A DNA stretch of 64,000 nt, taken from Paenibacillus cremeus (GTDB taxonomy: Bacteria > Bacillota > Bacilli > Paenibacillales > NBRC-103111). Position 1 is the first letter of the stretch. Every line of letters starts with the position of its first letter. The DNA is taken from assembly GCF_007786445.1 (NCBI RefSeq), contig NZ_VNJI01000021.1, positions 1 through 64,000 on the forward strand, read 5' to 3'. Under the pieces are notes generated by a model. It was not told the origin of the DNA and made no database searches. It saw only the letters and a list, made by a program, of their open reading frames with translations. The translations under genes were made by a program, and so were the position numbers. This document shows, one piece after another, positions 51,094 through 60,168 of the stretch.

Positions 51094-52533
51094 TTACTTT
51101 CTATGCTGTTCGATCAGGCTCATTTTTAGCTCCCAGGCCGCCGTGCTCAAATCCACCGGATATGACTCCGGGTTCAGCTTGCGCAAATATTCCGGCCAAA
51201 ATAACGCCAGCTGCTCGCGATGGTACTCCCGAATTTGCGCCAACGTAGGAAGCTTATACACCAAGGCGCCACCTTGAAAAATCGGCTGCAGCAGCGGTAG
51301 TGCCTCGTAATCCTCCACATACTTATGAATGTATGGGTGCACCGGGTCAAACAGCTTAATTCGCTCCCCTTGCGATACATCCGTCTCGCCTTTCAAAGCG
51401 ATGTAATCGGCTTCTGCTTTCCCCGTCTGCTGGTTCACGATCCGGTACACGTCCTTCACGCCAGGCGTCGTGACCTTCTCGGGGTTGCCCGAGATTTTGA
51501 TCACCGGAACGAAATCCCCGTCCTTCTCCCGCGCCACCAGCTTATACACCCCGCCCAAGGCCGGTTGGTCTCCCGCCGTAATGAGCTGGGTCCCTACGCC
51601 CCAGGCGTCGATGCGCGCCCCTTGCGCCTTCAGGTTGAAAATAATATGCTCATCCAGATCATTCGACGCGACGATTTTTACATACGGCAGCCCTGCAGCA
51701 TCCAGCATCTCCCGAGCCTTGATGGACAAGTACGCCAAATCTCCGCTGTCCAGCCGGATCGCCTGCATTCGTTTGCCGCGCGCTTCTAGCCACCGGGCTG
51801 TTCGAATGGCGTTCGGGAGGCCGCTTTTTAGCGTGTCATAAGTGTCCACCAGGAGTGTCACTTGGTCCGGCAGCGCCGCTGCATACCGCTCGAACGCGTT
51901 CGCCTCCGAGTCGTGGCTTTGCACCCAAGCATGCGCATGCGTGCCTTTGGTCGGAATGCCGAACAGCATCCCGGCCCGGAGATTCGAGGTAGCGTCGAAG
52001 CCGGCCAAATACGCTGCCCGCGCTCCCCAGATCGCCGCATCTGCCTCCTGAGCGCGCCTTGTGCCGAATTCCAGCAGCATGTCGTTCGGGGCGACTTGCT
52101 TGGTGCGCGCCGCTTTGGTTGCGATGAGCGTCTGGTAGTTCAAGAAATTCAGCACCGCCGTCTCGATCAGCTGCGCCTCCATCACTGCCGCTTCCACCCG
52201 AATCAGAGGCTCCCCGGGAAACACCACCGTCCCTTCCGGCACCGCATAGATGTCCCCGGTAAACTTAAACTGCCGCAGAGCCTCCAAAAAATCCGGAGCA
52301 TAAGCCTCCTCCTGCTCAGCCAAATACGCAAGCTCCTCTTCCCCAAAGCGCAAATTGCGCACATAGTCAACGATCCGCTCCAGCCCGGCACACACCGCAA
52401 ACCCGTTGCCAAACGGCAGCTTGCGAAAATACACATCGAATACCGCGCGATGCAGGTGCGTCCCGTGCCCCCAATGGGCGTACATCATATTAATCTGGTA
52501 TTTATCCGTATGAAGCGTCAAATTGGCGTCCAT
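51094..52533 (-). CDS. pncB: nicotinate phosphoribosyltransferase
   Basis: The 479-residue enzyme makes nicotinate mononucleotide from nicotinate and PRPP, using ATP. It shows 'LHTDKYQINMMYAHW' at the N-terminus, 'VFDVYFRKLPFGNGFAVCAGLERI', the catalytic His-containing 'GIPTKGTHAHAWVQSH', and 'VTLLVDTYDTLKSGLPNAI', 'IRLDSGDLAYLSIKARE' (phosphate binding). It is twelve bases downstream of the nicotinamidase gene, so nicotinamide is converted to NAD precursors by neighbouring genes. Confidence 0.95.
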   Translation of the reverse strand: MDANLTLHTDKYQINMMYAHWGHGTHLHRAVFDVYFRKLPFGNGFAVCAGLERIVDYVRNLRFGEEELAYLAEQEEAYAPDFLEALRQFKFTGDIYAVPEGTVVFPGEPLIRVEAAVMEAQLIETAVLNFLNYQTLIATKAARTKQVAPNDMLLEFGTRRAQEADAAIWGARAAYLAGFDATSNLRAGMLFGIPTKGTHAHAWVQSHDSEANAFERYAAALPDQVTLLVDTYDTLKSGLPNAIRTARWLEARGKRMQAIRLDSGDLAYLSIKAREMLDAAGLPYVKIVASNDLDEHIIFNLKAQGARIDAWGVGTQLITAGDQPALGGVYKLVAREKDGDFVPVIKISGNPEKVTTPGVKDVYRIVNQQTGKAEADYIALKGETDVSQGERIKLFDPVHPYIHKYVEDYEALPLLQPIFQGGALVYKLPTLAQIREYHREQLALFWPEYLRKLNPESYPVDLSTAAWELKMSLIEQHRK

Positions 52534-52545
52534 CGATATCCCTCC

Positions 52546-53079
52546 TCAAACTACAGTCGCTCCCAGCGTATGCTGAAAATGCCCCAACGCCCACTCATGC
52601 CCAGCCGGATTAAAGCTCGCCACCGCATCAGCATGCACCACCAGCGAAAAGCCTTTATTATACGCGTCGACCGCTGTGTGCAGCACACAAATATCCGTGC
52701 ATACCCCGACCAGATGCAGCTCTTGGATGCCTCTCGCCCGCAGCCGAAGCTCCAGATCCGTCCCGCAAAAAGCGCTGTACCGCGTTTTATCCATCCAGTG
52801 CATACGTTCCTGGTACTGCGTATACACCTCATTCAGCCTGCCGTACAGCGCCCGGCCTTCCGTTCCCCGGATATTATGCGGCGGAAACAAGCGATGCTCG
52901 GGATGGTAGCGATCGTCTTCGTCATGAAGATCGACCGCCATGACCACATAATCCCCCGCTTCGGCAAACTCTGCCGCCAGCTCCGCGATCCGCTCTTCTA
53001 TATCTATCGCCGGCTGCCCGCAAGGCAGCTTCCCCACCACAAAATCCACCGTATAATCGATCACAATCAGTGCTTTCAT
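52546..53079 (-). CDS. pncA: nicotinamidase (isochorismatase family)
   Basis: The 177-residue hydrolase deaminates nicotinamide to nicotinate. The catalytic Asp is in 'LIVIDYTVDFV', the Lys in 'MDKTRYSAFCGTDLE', the Cys in 'HLVGVCTDICVLHTAVDAYN', and metal-binding acids and His occur around 'VDLHDEDDRYHPEHRLFPPH'. It is encoded directly before pncB, which supports nicotinamidase over other isochorismatase-like roles. Confidence 0.92.
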   Translation of the reverse strand: MKALIVIDYTVDFVVGKLPCGQPAIDIEERIAELAAEFAEAGDYVVMAVDLHDEDDRYHPEHRLFPPHNIRGTEGRALYGRLNEVYTQYQERMHWMDKTRYSAFCGTDLELRLRARGIQELHLVGVCTDICVLHTAVDAYNKGFSLVVHADAVASFNPAGHEWALGHFQHTLGATVV

Positions 53080-53137
53080 CTAGCCCAGCTCCTCATAATG
53101 TCATTTCGACAATATCAATAGTTAAAAAGAGACCCGC

Positions 53138-53911
53138 CTAGCTATAGATCGACAGCTGAGGCGAAAAATCCGTAAAACGATAGAGCTGCGCAGCCCTTTG
53201 CGAATAGCGGTTAGACAGCTTCGGCTCTCCGTGGCGGTCCTTTGCTTCCTCTATAATGCCTTTGCGGCTCTGCGTGGAGGTGATTTTGCGGATAAAATTA
53301 CGCTCCTCAAAGTCCGGCACCACCGTTTGGATCACTTGATACAGCTCGCTTATCGTGAACTCCTCGGGCAAAAACTCCCTAGCGATCGTCGTAGTGAGCA
53401 TTTTTTCCCTCACCTTACTCAGCGCATCCGTTAGAATCTCCCGATGGTCAAAAGCCAGCTCCATCCGCAGCGCCTCCTCCACCGGAACCAACCGCACATC
53501 CGCCGCATCATCATCGGCACGCCGCTTCAGAAGCCACTGCTCATGCACCAACGCAAAAAACGCATGGGAGAGAATCCACCCTCTCGGATCGCGGCCCGGC
53601 TTGCTGTACACGTTGAAGTACTCCATATGGACGTCGGTCACCCCGGCTTCCTCCCGCAGCTCCCGCTGGGCGCATTCGTACATGCTTTCTGTCTCCCGGC
53701 AAAAGCCTCCGGGCAAGGCCCACTGGCCTTCGAACGGCCATTTTTTCCGCTGAATGAGCAGCACCTGCAGCTCGCGGATCGGCAGCGCCTTCTTCGCCGT
53801 ACTCTTCTCTGTGGAGGTAATGGTAAAAATGACGATGTCGCTCGGAGCCCCGTCCGGTGTCCGGTATTTGCTTGGGTTGTAGTTGGATTCGTTTTCGATG
53901 TTCGGATCCAT
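53138..53911 (-). CDS. NrtR-like Nudix/winged-helix regulator
   Basis: The 257-residue protein has an intact Nudix box at residues about 65-90 (G-x5-E-x7-RELREEAGV) and a C-terminal winged-helix region ('EFTISELYQVIQTVVPDFEERNFIRKI', 'GEPKLSNRYSQRAAQLYRF') typical of NrtR, the NAD metabolism repressor whose Nudix domain senses ADP-ribose. The intact Nudix box suggests it may also hydrolyse ADP-ribose. It is 58 bases upstream of pncA on the same strand and would control the pncA-pncB-kinase operon and itself. Confidence 0.83.
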   Translation of the reverse strand: MDPNIENESNYNPSKYRTPDGAPSDIVIFTITSTEKSTAKKALPIRELQVLLIQRKKWPFEGQWALPGGFCRETESMYECAQRELREEAGVTDVHMEYFNVYSKPGRDPRGWILSHAFFALVHEQWLLKRRADDDAADVRLVPVEEALRMELAFDHREILTDALSKVREKMLTTTIAREFLPEEFTISELYQVIQTVVPDFEERNFIRKITSTQSRKGIIEEAKDRHGEPKLSNRYSQRAAQLYRFTDFSPQLSIYS

Positions 53912-53931
53912 GGCATATCACCTTGTCGTTT

Positions 53932-53969
53932 TGATATTATCATTATGACATAATTAAAATCAGTGTCAA
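53932..53969 (-). promoter_or_regulatory. promoter and palindromes ahead of the NrtR-like gene
   Basis: TTGACA on the reverse strand at 53964-53969 is followed at 17 bases by ATAATG (53941-53946). Two palindromes overlap the spacer and -10: ATTATGACATAAT (53942-53954) and TGATATTATCA (53932-53942). Either could be the operator of the NrtR-like protein, giving self-regulation. The operator sequence of Firmicute NrtR proteins is not known to me. Confidence 0.5.
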
Positions 53970-53981
53970 GGGGCACACAAG

Positions 53982-54022
53982 AAAAAAAGCGCCGGCCCGT
54001 CTATCTATCTCAGGCCAACGCT
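53982..54022 (-). terminator. terminator after the MFS exporter gene
   Basis: Read leftward, AGCG(TT)GGCC pairs with GGCC(GG)CGCT and is followed by a run of seven T. Confidence 0.8.
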
Positions 54023-54027
54023 CCATA

Positions 54028-55260
54028 TTATGCGCTTCCCTCTTCCACTGTAAACGTGCGTAGCCGCCGCAGCGACGGGAATAAATACATCCACAAGCCT
54101 GCGACCACAATCGTGCCGATCCCACCGATGAACGTAGCCGGAACCGCGCCGAGGAACCCGGCCAGTGTGCCGGATTCGAATTCGCCGAGCTGGTTCGAGG
54201 TGCCCACGAACAGCGAATTGACCGCACTTACCCGGCCCCGCATCTCATTGGGCGTGTTCATCTGGACGAGGGTGGACCGGATCACCACACTGATGACATC
54301 CGAAGCGCCGGTCAGAAACAAGGCGATAAAGGATAAAACCAAGCTTGTAGATAGGGCAAACACCATCGTAGCCAAGCCAAAAATCCCCAACGCACTGAAT
54401 AGCATCGGCCCTAGCGTATGCTTCAGCGGATAACGGGCCAGCACCAGCGACGTCAGTAACGCACCGATGGCCGGGGACGACCGTAGAAGCCCTAGCCCCC
54501 ATGGCCCTGTGTGAAGAATATCCCGGGCAAAAATCGGCAGCAGCGCCGTCGCGCCACCCAACAAGACCGCGAACAGATCCAATGAGATCGTACCCAAGAT
54601 CACCTTGCGGCGAAATACAAACTCAAGACCCGAGAAAATCGAGCGTACCGCCACCGGCTCCACCTTCCGTTCGCTTCGTTCCATCCGGATCGAGAAAACA
54701 AGCAACGAGGCCAGCAGCAGCGCCACCGTCGAGGTGATGTACACAAAGTCCGGCCCAATTGCGAACAGCACGCCCCCTAGGGACGGCCCCAGAATTTGGG
54801 CCGTTTGCCCCGCCGAAGCGGACCAGGCCGACGCCTGTGGAAGCATCGCCCTTGGGATCAGCTCCGGCACGAGCGCCTGCATACTGGGCCCTTCAAAGGC
54901 ACGGCAAGCGCCAATCACAGCGGCCGCCAGCAAAATCTGCTCGCGCCCCACCCAGCCGGCGTGATTGCCGAAGACCAGAAAGGCTGCGACTATCGCTTCG
55001 AGGAACTGGCAGAAAGCCACGATTTTACGGCGGTCAAAGCGATCGGCGACTTGCCCGACGACCAGTGTCAGCAGCAGCATCGGCACGAACTGAGCCAGAC
55101 CGACCAGCCCCAGACTGAACGCATCGTCAGTTATATTGTACATCTGCCACCCGATCGCCACGGAGAGCATTTGAAAAGACGTCGTCGACAAGATCCGGGC
55201 TACCCAGGACTTGGCATACGACGGCTGTCGCATCACAGAATCACTTTGCAGCAGCGCCAT
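54028..55260 (-). CDS. MFS transporter (EntS/MFS_3-like exporter)
   Basis: The 410-residue transporter has about twelve membrane segments, with the loop 2-3 motif 'GQVADRFDRRKIVAF' typical of drug/siderophore exporters of the EntS group. 'MALLQSDSVMRQPSYAKSW' is taken as the start; an ATG 14 codons earlier lacks a good site. Substrate unknown. It is not obviously linked to its neighbours. Confidence 0.88.
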   Translation of the reverse strand: MALLQSDSVMRQPSYAKSWVARILSTTSFQMLSVAIGWQMYNITDDAFSLGLVGLAQFVPMLLLTLVVGQVADRFDRRKIVAFCQFLEAIVAAFLVFGNHAGWVGREQILLAAAVIGACRAFEGPSMQALVPELIPRAMLPQASAWSASAGQTAQILGPSLGGVLFAIGPDFVYITSTVALLLASLLVFSIRMERSERKVEPVAVRSIFSGLEFVFRRKVILGTISLDLFAVLLGGATALLPIFARDILHTGPWGLGLLRSSPAIGALLTSLVLARYPLKHTLGPMLFSALGIFGLATMVFALSTSLVLSFIALFLTGASDVISVVIRSTLVQMNTPNEMRGRVSAVNSLFVGTSNQLGEFESGTLAGFLGAVPATFIGGIGTIVVAGLWMYLFPSLRRLRTFTVEEGSA

Positions 55261-55355
55261 GCAGTTCACGACCTTTCGATAATTAGCGTGATTAATGCTC
55301 ATAACTTTACCATAAAAAAATATTTCTTACCCTGCAAAATTTGCTAGAGAACATA

Positions 55356-55386
55356 GAAAAAAACCTCCGCCGGTGTGGGTGGAGGC
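55356..55386 (-). terminator. terminator after the MATE gene
   Basis: Read leftward, CCTCCACC pairs with GGCGGAGG around CACACC and is followed by TTTTTTTCT. Confidence 0.8.
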
Positions 55387-55408
55387 TGCCTATTAATATT
55401 TTATCCCC

Positions 55409-56809
55409 TTAAGTACCGGGCTCAATCAACCGATGCTTATACCACTGCTCCCCGCGGAAACGCCACAAGAACACCGCGCCGCGCACACCCCATTCCAGCT
55501 CCATCGCGAGCCACACGCCAATCACTCCCCAGTGCAGCAGGATGCCAAACACATACCCCATCACCACGCGAAACAACCACATGGTCAGCATCGCCGTCAC
55601 CGAGACGAACTTGGAATCCCCCGCCGCTCGAAGCGCTGCAGGCAGCAGAAAGCTGATCGACCACAGCGGAATCAATGCGATCGCGTTAATCAGCACCAGC
55701 CAATAGATATCATCTACAATCTCAGTCGGCGGATGAAAGAGACCGAGCAGCGGATGGAACAAAGGCATCATAATGATCGCCATCACGATGAACGAACAAG
55801 ACGAAAGCCACAGAAACGACTTCGTCAGCTTCCTCGCATCTTGGATGTTCCTTCGACCAATGCACTGCCCGATCACCGTGACCGTGGTCGTAGATAAGGC
55901 GATCGGAGCAATTTGGTACACGACAGCTATGGACGAGCCAATCGCGTTCACCGCAATCGCATACGTGCCCAGGCTAACAACGAACGTTTGCGTTAAAATT
56001 TTTCCCCCGTTAAAAAACAGCTGCTCCGCCGCAAACGGGAGACCGATGAACAGAATCCTTTTGAACATGGAAAAGTTAATCATGACCGCATCGCGGATGC
56101 GATAGTGCAGGCTCGTATCCATCCGAACCAAGTAAAAAATCGCACAGGCCGCCGCCAAATAGCGGGAAATATTCACGGAAAAGACCATGCCGTGCACACC
56201 CATGTGCATCCAATTAATGAAAACCACGTTCAGAAGCAGGTAAGATAAGTTCATGACCAAGGAAAGCATCAGGGTCACCCGGGTTTTCCCGATCCCCCGA
56301 AGTGCGCCGCAAACCGCCTCCTTGATCGCAATCCCGACAAAAGATACCCCGCTGCCGATCAAGTAAATGCCGGCATTGTCAAGGACATCCGCTTCCGCTG
56401 CTCCGAACAGCAAGCTCAAGAGCGGCCTGGAAAACAGCACCACCAGCAAGCTGACACACACCGAAAACAAGGTAACCGCAGAGACCGAGCTGGCGGCCGC
56501 TTTGTCCACCATCTCGGTGTTGCCGCTGCCTTTATACTGAGCTACAACCACCGTTCCCCCCGTCGCAATCGCCACAAAGACGCTGATCAAGAACATATTG
56601 ATGGAATCGACGGTACTCACCGCACTGACCGCCGCCACCCCGGACGAGCTGATCATCGCCGTGTTCACTAAGCTCAAACAAACCAGAAACGCCTGATCAA
56701 TCAAGATCGGGAAAAACAATCCAAAAATTTGCCGGTAATCGATCGACTCGCCACTGAAATACTTTTCCAAAAACGCCTGCATTCGAAGCTTTGCATTGTT
56801 AGAATCCAC
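55409..56809 (-). CDS. MATE family efflux transporter
   Basis: The 466-residue transporter has twelve membrane segments and MATE signatures in each half ('IFGLFFPILIDQAFLVCLSLVNTAMI', 'FIGLPFAAEQLFFNGGKILTQTFV'). It exports cationic drugs or metabolites using Na+ or H+. The start is GTG at 56809; no strong ribosome site is seen, and ATG at 56782 is an alternative. Confidence 0.9.
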   Translation of the reverse strand: MDSNNAKLRMQAFLEKYFSGESIDYRQIFGLFFPILIDQAFLVCLSLVNTAMISSSGVAAVSAVSTVDSINMFLISVFVAIATGGTVVVAQYKGSGNTEMVDKAAASSVSAVTLFSVCVSLLVVLFSRPLLSLLFGAAEADVLDNAGIYLIGSGVSFVGIAIKEAVCGALRGIGKTRVTLMLSLVMNLSYLLLNVVFINWMHMGVHGMVFSVNISRYLAAACAIFYLVRMDTSLHYRIRDAVMINFSMFKRILFIGLPFAAEQLFFNGGKILTQTFVVSLGTYAIAVNAIGSSIAVVYQIAPIALSTTTVTVIGQCIGRRNIQDARKLTKSFLWLSSCSFIVMAIIMMPLFHPLLGLFHPPTEIVDDIYWLVLINAIALIPLWSISFLLPAALRAAGDSKFVSVTAMLTMWLFRVVMGYVFGILLHWGVIGVWLAMELEWGVRGAVFLWRFRGEQWYKHRLIEPGT

Positions 56810-57007
56810 GTTGTCACATTCTTTTTGTTAGATTTGGAAAGCCCTGAATCTCCACACCCATGCGCCCGACCGTCTTTAATATTTTATTTATTCCACAAGG
56901 AAGCCCGATATCCTGCCCGAAGGTGGTATTTCGAAGAATCGCCTAAAAGTGGAATAAGTTCTCCATTATTGACGGAACATAAAACAAATGATGCTAGGAG
57001 TATGATT

Positions 57008-57466
57008 ATGTGGCTTTTAATATTGACTGTGATCGTATTTAACGCCCTATTTTTATTTATGCCTAAAAAGCTGAGTTCCATTGAGCTATTCTCTACATGC
57101 ATGTTTGCCATGGTTTTACAGCAGATTGTTGATAACGTTTTTGACTTATTGCTCGACTGGTACGGATATTTTGCCCCAGGCATACAGTGGCCGTACTTGA
57201 TCGTCAGCATTGGTATTTATCCTGCGGTCAACGCTATATTTCTCAATTACTATCAGTTCACGAGGAGCTTTGCACAGAGGTTTTGGTACATCGTGGGTTG
57301 GTGCGTATTTGCGGTGGTTTATGAATGGCTAGCCATTAAGTCAGGATACTTCTACCACCATCAATGGAAGCTTTGGCATTCGGCGATCGTCTATCCGTTC
57401 TTATTTTTAACCCTTCTGATGATTTTGAGCTTGGTTCGAGGCATGGTTAAAAAGTCAGTGCGTTAA
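57008..57466 (+). CDS. CBO0543-type membrane protein 1
   Basis: The 152-residue protein has about five membrane segments and resembles the CBO0543 family, hydrophobic Bacillales/Clostridia proteins of unknown function: 'FLFMPKKLSSIELFSTCMFA', 'WYGYFAPGIQWPYLIVSIGIYP', 'WLAIKSGYFYHHQWKLWHSA'. The ATG at 57008 is seven bases after GGAG; ATG 57002 is too close. A second family member follows 79 bases later. Confidence 0.75.
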   Translation: MWLLILTVIVFNALFLFMPKKLSSIELFSTCMFAMVLQQIVDNVFDLLLDWYGYFAPGIQWPYLIVSIGIYPAVNAIFLNYYQFTRSFAQRFWYIVGWCVFAVVYEWLAIKSGYFYHHQWKLWHSAIVYPFLFLTLLMILSLVRGMVKKSVR

Positions 57467-57545
57467 GAGTAAAAAAGGATATACCGCATATATAATTCCC
57501 TTTTTTTGGATAAAATAGTTAAACAGAAAATTTGGGAGATGCTAC

Positions 57546-58049
57546 ATGGTCATTATCATATTCACGCTCAGCTTTCTAACGGTATTCCTCCTAACAAAAT
57601 CATACCGGTACTTTCCTATTTACTACTCGACCATTCAGTATGTGTCCATGGTAGCTTTTGTCTATCCCTTAATTTGCCGAGGTTATATGGTATGGTCTTT
57701 TCCTGCTTGGGGACTATTTACAGATAAGGCCAATGAGCTGCTTCAAGCGACCGTGCTTTTTCCATCCACAACCGTGCTTTTCTTTCGGTATCTTCCGCAC
57801 AGACTTTGGACTCGAGCTCTGTATTTCCTTGGATTCGTCGGATTATACGCGGGCATGGAGTGTCTTTTGATTACACGTAAAGAAATTCTTTATCAGCATG
57901 GATGGAGATTTGGGTGGTCGGTGTTTATTGATTTTTGCCTGTTCGCTTTGATGTGGATTCATGCGAAAAGCTGGAAGGTGGCCTATCCTATATCCCTGTG
58001 CATCTTAATTTTCCTCGTGGTCTTATTCCAAGTACCTATTGATGGTTAA
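57546..58049 (+). CDS. CBO0543-type membrane protein 2
   Basis: The 167-residue protein has about five membrane segments and looks distantly related to the preceding CBO0543-like protein ('LFFRYLPHRLWTRALYFLGF', 'LITRKEILYQHGWRFGWSVF'). GGGAG precedes the ATG by nine bases. Tandem CBO0543-like genes are common in spore formers, but no function is established. It ends before the bidirectional terminator at 58094-58160. Confidence 0.68.
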   Translation: MVIIIFTLSFLTVFLLTKSYRYFPIYYSTIQYVSMVAFVYPLICRGYMVWSFPAWGLFTDKANELLQATVLFPSTTVLFFRYLPHRLWTRALYFLGFVGLYAGMECLLITRKEILYQHGWRFGWSVFIDFCLFALMWIHAKSWKVAYPISLCILIFLVVLFQVPIDG

Positions 58050-58093
58050 GTGCTAATGAAGCATCATCATTAGATCCATTTAGCAGTACCTAC

Positions 58094-58160
58094 GCAAAAA
58101 CACCTCCAAGTGTGTCCATATCTTACGACATGGCCGCGTTCACTTGAAGGTGTTTTGTTT
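58094..58160. terminator. bidirectional terminator
   Basis: AAAAACACCTCCAAGTG pairs (one bulge) with CACTTGAAGGTGTTTT across a long loop. It lies between convergent genes. Confidence 0.85.
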
Positions 58161-59095
58161 TATTTGGATTCAGACGGAGACTGTCGAAAAGGGCTGAGAA
58201 ACGACTTGGGGATGTCAGATTCAAAACGCATGAGCTGACCCGTTGCAGGGTGTATGAAAGCTAACACTCGAGCGTGAAGACCCAGTCGTTTAATCGCATT
58301 TGATTTCGATCCATATTTTTTGTCCCCGACAATGGGATGGCCAATGTCTTGCATGTGGACGCGGATTTGGTTTTTCCGCCCGGTTTCGAGCTGGACCTCC
58401 AATAAGGAAAAGCTGCTGGCGGCTTGAATTGTCTTGTAATGCGTCACCGCGTGCTGACCGTCATTAGGACGATGGCTGGAGTACATTTTTAGCGTGCTGC
58501 TTTCTTTGAGCCAAGACGAAATCGTACCTTCCGGTTTCTTAATCTTTCCTTCCACCAAGGCCACGTAGATACGCTCCTTGACGGTGTCCTGCCAGGAGTT
58601 CTGAAGCAGCTGCTGAACCCTCTCGCTCTTGGCGAACATCATCACACCGGAGGTATCTCGATCCAGACGATGAACGACAAAAATGCGGCTTCCAGGATCC
58701 TTGGCCCGAACATGCGCCATGAGCTGCCGATAGGCCGTCATTTCGGTTTCTTGGGGAGAAGCGATGGACAGCAAGCCGGCCTGCTTCTGAATGACGATGA
58801 TATCCTCGTCTTCATGCAAGATCGTCAGCCCGACGAACTGCGGTTCTTCAACAGCTCTATCCTTTCGAATGGTAACGGTTTGTCCAGGCTCAAGAGGGCG
58901 ATTATACTCCGTCACGACCCGATCGTTGACCGATACTTGTCCGCGAGCTAGTAAGGCTTTAACGGAATTCCGGCCGAGATTGGATAGTTTATGCAGTAAA
59001 AAAAGCAGCAGCTCTGTCGGTTCTTTGACGGTAAATTGGCTGATATTGGGACGGTTCGGTTTCGAGTGGTTTGGATTCGGTTTGTTCTTACGCAT
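58160..59095 (-). CDS. RluA family pseudouridine synthase
   Basis: The 311-residue enzyme isomerises uridine to pseudouridine in rRNA or tRNA. An S4 domain (residues about 20-90, 'LSNLGRNSVKALLARGQVSVNDRVV') precedes the catalytic domain with 'VVHRLDRDTSGVMMFAKS' (catalytic Asp) and 'LETGRKNQIRVHMQDIGHPIVGDKKYG'. The start at 59095 follows GGGAG by eight bases. B. subtilis has several such paralogues; the exact target cannot be named. Confidence 0.9.
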   Translation of the reverse strand: MRKNKPNPNHSKPNRPNISQFTVKEPTELLLFLLHKLSNLGRNSVKALLARGQVSVNDRVVTEYNRPLEPGQTVTIRKDRAVEEPQFVGLTILHEDEDIIVIQKQAGLLSIASPQETEMTAYRQLMAHVRAKDPGSRIFVVHRLDRDTSGVMMFAKSERVQQLLQNSWQDTVKERIYVALVEGKIKKPEGTISSWLKESSTLKMYSSHRPNDGQHAVTHYKTIQAASSFSLLEVQLETGRKNQIRVHMQDIGHPIVGDKKYGSKSNAIKRLGLHARVLAFIHPATGQLMRFESDIPKSFLSPFRQSPSESK

Positions 59096-59191
59096 GTTTG
59101 GATCTCCCGCTTCAATGATTAGTGTCAAAACCATTATACGGTCCACGCCGTAGATGTACAAATCAAGAGAAAAACAACACTTAAACATAAA

Positions 59192-59236
59192 ATAAAAAAA
59201 CTCCCTGGCAGGCCTTTGGAAGCCTGAGGGAGCTTG
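59192..59236 (-). terminator. terminator of the importer-ade-rbsK operon
   Basis: CTCCCTGGCAGGC pairs with GCCTGAGGGAG (one bulge) around CTTTGGAA; the T-run is on the leftward strand (TTTTTTTATTT). Confidence 0.85.
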
Positions 59237-59239
59237 TAC

Positions 59240-60139
59240 TTATTTTAAGCCCATTACTTCGGAAAGCGATGGAATCGCATTTTGCGCCCCCAGTCGGGTA
59301 ACGGTGATGGAAGCCGCCAGCTGGGCGATCTCCACCGCCTCATCCATGCTTTTGCCAGACGTGATCATCGCCGCCAGCGCACCGGAGAACGTATCCCCTG
59401 CGGCTGTAGTATCGACGGCCTGGACTTTTCGTCCTTCCTTATACACGTTGTCGGAGCCGTTGTAATAGACGACGCCCTTTTCGCCAAGCGTGATGAGCGG
59501 ATAGCGAATGCCTTTTGCCCGTAAGGCATTTAGTGCCACGAAAGCATCCTCAATATTCCGCACATCCACACCGGTATATAGACGGCACTCGATTTCATTC
59601 GGTGTAAAATAGTCCACGCCCTGCAAAATCGCATCCTCGATCGGTACGGCCGGCGCCGGATTGAGGAAAATAGGCACCTTCCCCTTCACTAGCTCAATAG
59701 CCGTATGAACAGATTCCATCGGAATTTCCAGCTGCAGCATGACCGCGGCGGCCGAAAGCAGCTCATCCTTGTACCCGGCGATATATTCGGGGGTAACCTT
59801 GTCGTTGGCGCCACTATCTAAAATAATGCTATTATCGCCCTCGCATACCGTGATCGCGGCAACCCCCGTCGTAACGCCAGCTTCAGCCGTCATGTAATCC
59901 GTACGAACACCGAAGCCGGAAAGGCTGTCCATCAAAGAGTGACCGAAAAGATCATCCCCGACTTTAGCCATCATCCAGGTCTCCGCGCCCAGCTTAGCGC
60001 AAGCTACAGCTTGATTGGCCCCTTTGCCGCCGGGCGATAGGAAAAATCCGCCGCCATGAATCGTCTCGCCGACACTCGGGATCCGATCCGTCTGCATCAC
60101 CAAATCCATATTGGCGCTGCCAATGACAATAATCCTCAT
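59240..60139 (-). CDS. rbsK: ribokinase
   Basis: The 299-residue PfkB-family kinase phosphorylates ribose. 'MRIIVIGSANMDLVMQTDRI', the substrate-binding 'LSPGGKGANQAVACAKLGA', and the catalytic 'QAVDTTAAGDTFSGALAAMI' with the catalytic Asp are present. It follows adenine deaminase by 29 bases in the same operon, with no ribose transporter genes of the rbsABC type. This suggests it handles ribose released from nucleosides. Confidence 0.93.
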   Translation of the reverse strand: MRIIVIGSANMDLVMQTDRIPSVGETIHGGGFFLSPGGKGANQAVACAKLGAETWMMAKVGDDLFGHSLMDSLSGFGVRTDYMTAEAGVTTGVAAITVCEGDNSIILDSGANDKVTPEYIAGYKDELLSAAAVMLQLEIPMESVHTAIELVKGKVPIFLNPAPAVPIEDAILQGVDYFTPNEIECRLYTGVDVRNIEDAFVALNALRAKGIRYPLITLGEKGVVYYNGSDNVYKEGRKVQAVDTTAAGDTFSGALAAMITSGKSMDEAVEIAQLAASITVTRLGAQNAIPSLSEVMGLK

Positions 60140-60168
60140 TCAGGCACCTCCCTCGATTCAGCCGATGC

